A DNA stretch of 64,000 nucleotides, taken from the NCBI GenBank assembly GCA_017871115.1, contig JAFCIZ010000005.1, positions 5,201,501 to 5,265,500 on the forward strand, written 5' to 3'. Shown here one piece after another: positions 61,653-64,000 of the stretch. This DNA comes from Cunninghamella blakesleeana (Eukaryota > Mucoromycota > Mucoromycetes > Mucorales > Cunninghamellaceae). The translations under genes were made by a program, and so were the position numbers. Below the pieces are notes generated by a model. That model searched no databases, was not told the DNA's origin, and was given only the letters and a program-made list of their open reading frames with translations. Every line of letters starts with the position of its first letter. Position 1 is the stretch's first letter.

Positions 61653-62766
61653 ATGACATCCATTAAAAGTCGACGAACTGGGTCCATTCATTCTTTTTGG
61701 TCAGAAGAAACAAAAATAGATAATGACAGCCAATCAATTGGTCAACATGAAACAACAACAACCCTAGTATCATCAACATTACCCAATCATTTTCAAATTA
61801 TAAAAAAAGTATGTAGAAGGTCAACAGAATCCTATCGTGATTTTATTAAAAGGGCCAGTTCTGAATATTGTATAATGTCTGTATTATCACATACCAATAT
61901 AGTCAATGCTAAGGATATGCTCATGAAAAAGTATCATTTTGAATTAGTACTAAACTTGGTAAGCCTATCAAAGTAAAAAAATAAATAAAGAAAAAACATC
62001 CTATTTTAGATAATTTTTTTTCTTTTTCAAACTAATTTTTCATTTTATACTGTTTTTTTTTTATTATTATTAGGAGGATCAAGGAGTTCCATTATCTAAC
62101 TTAATCCATTCAAGCCATTTGGATTACCAACAAAGGAATTATTATATGTATCAACTTTTACAATCTATTCAGTATCTTCACTCTCTAGGCATTGGCCATC
62201 GTGATATTCAATTAAATAATATTTTAATCATGCCAGATCATACCTTAAAGCTATCAAATTTTAGTTCTTCAGTTGTGTTTTGTGAACCAGGTCAGAAGAA
62301 AAAGAAACAAAGTTATGGAAAAGTAGGTCTTCTTGAATATCAACCTCCAGAAACACTATTCTATCATCATCATCATCATCAGCCTCTCACAAAGAAAAAT
62401 AAAAAATTATTCTCATCTTTATTATCATCACAATCAGATCAACAACAACAAATAATAAATAATAATATAAATAGTGATCACCATCCTCCTTATTGGGCAG
62501 CAGAGTTAGATATTTGGTCTCTTGGTATTGTTTTTTTTTATTTATGGCAAAAAAGATTTCCTTGGTCCTTGGCTTGTTCGTTACACGATTCTCTGTTTTA
62601 TATATATGCTCGTTCTCATCCCATTTATGGTCCTGATATTATATCTTGTTTGCAACCTTTACCTTATCTTCCTCGTCAATTGATATATAGAATGTTAAAT
62701 CCCGATCCAACAACTCGTATTTCAATTAGTTCACTATTGAATGAATACCATTTACTAACACCATAG
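61653..62766 (+). CDS. HAL4/Npr1-like protein kinase fold, probable pseudokinase
   Basis: Two exons (61653-61958 and 62074-62766) give 332 residues. The fold is recognisable: SSEYCIMSVLSHTNIV (alpha-C and beta-4), YYMYQLLQSIQYLHSLGIGH, catalytic loop HRDIQLNNI (144-152), LLEYQPPET, ELDIWSLGIVFFYLWQKRFP and the C-lobe ending RMLNPDPTTRISI. Key residues are altered. The HRDxK Lys is Gln148, the DFG triplet reads NFS (~164-166), and no glycine-rich loop precedes the putative VAIK-like IIKK. Loss of the metal-binding Asp argues against normal catalysis. A His/Lys/Gln-rich insertion sits after the PPE motif. The fungal HAL4/Npr1 family regulates nutrient and ion transporters; this member may act as a scaffold. 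Confidence 0.82.
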
Positions 62767-62889
62767 TAAATATATACCGTTACTCCCTTCACTTTTTATT
62801 ATTGTTATTACTATTGTTATAAGTCAAATTACATTTGTTTCCATTTTTTTATTTAACTTTTTATTTTTTCTAATAAATAAAGTATGTTT

Positions 62890-64000
62890 TCAAAATCCCA
62901 AATAACTATATTCACCTAGGTGTTCTGGTGATGCATAGTCATTATCGGCGTAGTATGGTGCTGTTGGTGTTTGAATAGCTTCAAATGTATGTTCAATAGT
63001 ATGTTGATCTATTTATTTTATAGGAATACATATAAATAGAAAGCATCGATAGAGTTAGACAATGATTGTATATAGTTTATCATTTTATTATTATCGTCAC
63101 TTTTATTTATTTATATATATATTACCATTTGTGAAAGTACCAAGAGCCATGCACTTTGAACATAAATCAACTTCTTCTGATTCATCACATACTGTACATT
63201 TATAAAGAACGCCAATAATAGGCTCCATACCACAAGAATCGCACTATTCATGGTAAAATTAAAAAATAAAAATAAATTATTGAGATAAAATAAAAAAATA
63301 GTATATATTATCGTTTTATCATTATTTTGATTTTTATATTTAAATGTCCTTACAGCGAAACCTTCATGGATGACCGTATCTGTTGCAACTTTATTATTGG
63401 TGCTATCATTATTGTTATCATCATTAAGAACAGGGTTAGCAACACGAAGCATTGTCTCTTTCACTTTATCATCAGACTCATCATCAGACATATATACTGT
63501 AGGCATTGTACTATAATAACCACCAGATATTCTACATTTTTTTTTAAAAAAAAGAGGGAAAATAATAAAAAATTAATTATTATATATTTTATACTCTCCT
63601 TTTTTTATATTATATAGCTATTGTTATTACTTTGTATTTGTAATTCCACCAGACATTAAAGTATTATACCCAACACTACTTGCTTTTGGTCCTTTTACTT
63701 TATTATTTTTTATTTTTCCTCTACCACGGCCTCTACCACGGCCAGGTCTAGATGATGACGACGATGACGATGCAGATGGCTAAGAATAGACAATATTAAT
63801 TATTATTATTGATTAATATGAATATATATGTGTATATTATGTGGTATTAAATAATAGAAATAGTTAAAATAAAACTTACAGGAATGTTGATCCGGCCAGG
63901 AACTGGTAAGCCCATTTTTGCCAATTTTATAAAGTACTTTTGTATACGACTTCCGACTTGCCGTGGTGTTCTAGTACCTAATGCTTGAGATATCTTTGCA
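62890..64000 (-). CDS. ZZZ3-like SANT/ZZ-zinc-finger protein, 3' part only
   Basis: The gene enters from the right edge, so the N-terminus is missing. Five exons lie in the window: 64000-63880, 63779-63631, 63531-63354, 63243-63126 and 63008-62890. The first holds the end of a SANT/Myb repeat ([20 protein letters not shown]) followed by [16 protein letters not shown], a match to animal ZZZ3. Next come a Ser-rich stretch with an RGRGRGRG basic patch and an acidic region ([12 protein letters not shown]). A ZZ zinc finger then follows: [28 protein letters not shown], and a terminal HTIEHTF. ZZZ3 is a histone-reading subunit of the ATAC acetyltransferase complex in animals; its role in fungi is less clear. 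Splice phases all agree. Confidence 0.85.

Overview
The window is nuclear DNA of a fungus, very A+T-rich by eye, with many small spliced genes. Introns are mostly short GT-AG introns of about 45-150 nt, the standard genetic code is used, and genes lie close together on both strands. The gene content points to an early-diverging fungus, most likely Mucoromycota: a Skn7-type HSF/receiver regulator, a Ste18-like G-gamma with a CC-aaX end, a Caf120/Skg3-like PH protein, a secreted DUF7707-like protein, a bacterial/plant-type (class I) 2-isopropylmalate synthase and an HAL4/Npr1-like kinase relative. The taxon is inferred, not proven. For the spliced genes I rebuilt exon chains by hand from splice sites and frame. 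The chains described below keep an open frame across every junction.

Layout. 1-13.9 kb: a small unknown protein (-), a large Q/N/H-rich unknown protein (-), TFIIF beta (-), the DAD1/Ost2 oligosaccharyltransferase subunit (-), SKN7 (+), and a Caf120/Skg3-like PH protein (-). 15-23.1 kb: class I 2-isopropylmalate synthase (+), a gene-poor gap, a MATE transporter (+), and an NDUFB11/ESSS complex I subunit (-). 24.2-30.4 kb: a complete Ty3/chromovirus LTR retrotransposon. It has 557-bp LTRs that look identical, a 5-bp target duplication, one 1606-codon gag-pol frame ending in a chromodomain, and a probable Tf1-type self-priming site. 30.8-33.7 kb: tRNA-Val(UAC), then a cluster of diverged LTR-like repeats and a palindromic minisatellite. 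34.6-42.2 kb: CK2 beta (+), ubiquitin-eL40 fusion (-), NDUFA4-like (-), a CaaX-ended unknown (+), and a secreted Cys-rich protein (-). 42.7-49.0 kb: a 12-exon cation/Ca2+ exchanger with a very large loop (+) and PRPP synthetase (-). 49.0-53.8 kb: a gene desert with transposon relics. 53.8-64 kb: two small mitochondrial-type or unknown genes, G-gamma (-), a PY-motif membrane protein (-), PRMT1/Hmt1 (+), a LisH-WD40 protein (+), a probable pseudokinase (+), and the 3' part of a ZZZ3-like SANT/ZZ protein (-) that runs off the right edge.

Most genes are housekeeping and not organised by pathway. The strongest unusual signals are the retrotransposon with its self-priming layout, its closeness to a tRNA gene that has other LTR debris on its far side, several micro-exons of 7-11 nt, the pseudokinase, the short class I isopropylmalate synthase without the leucine-regulatory domain, and a recurrent T-run/A-run junction motif in introns and spacers.
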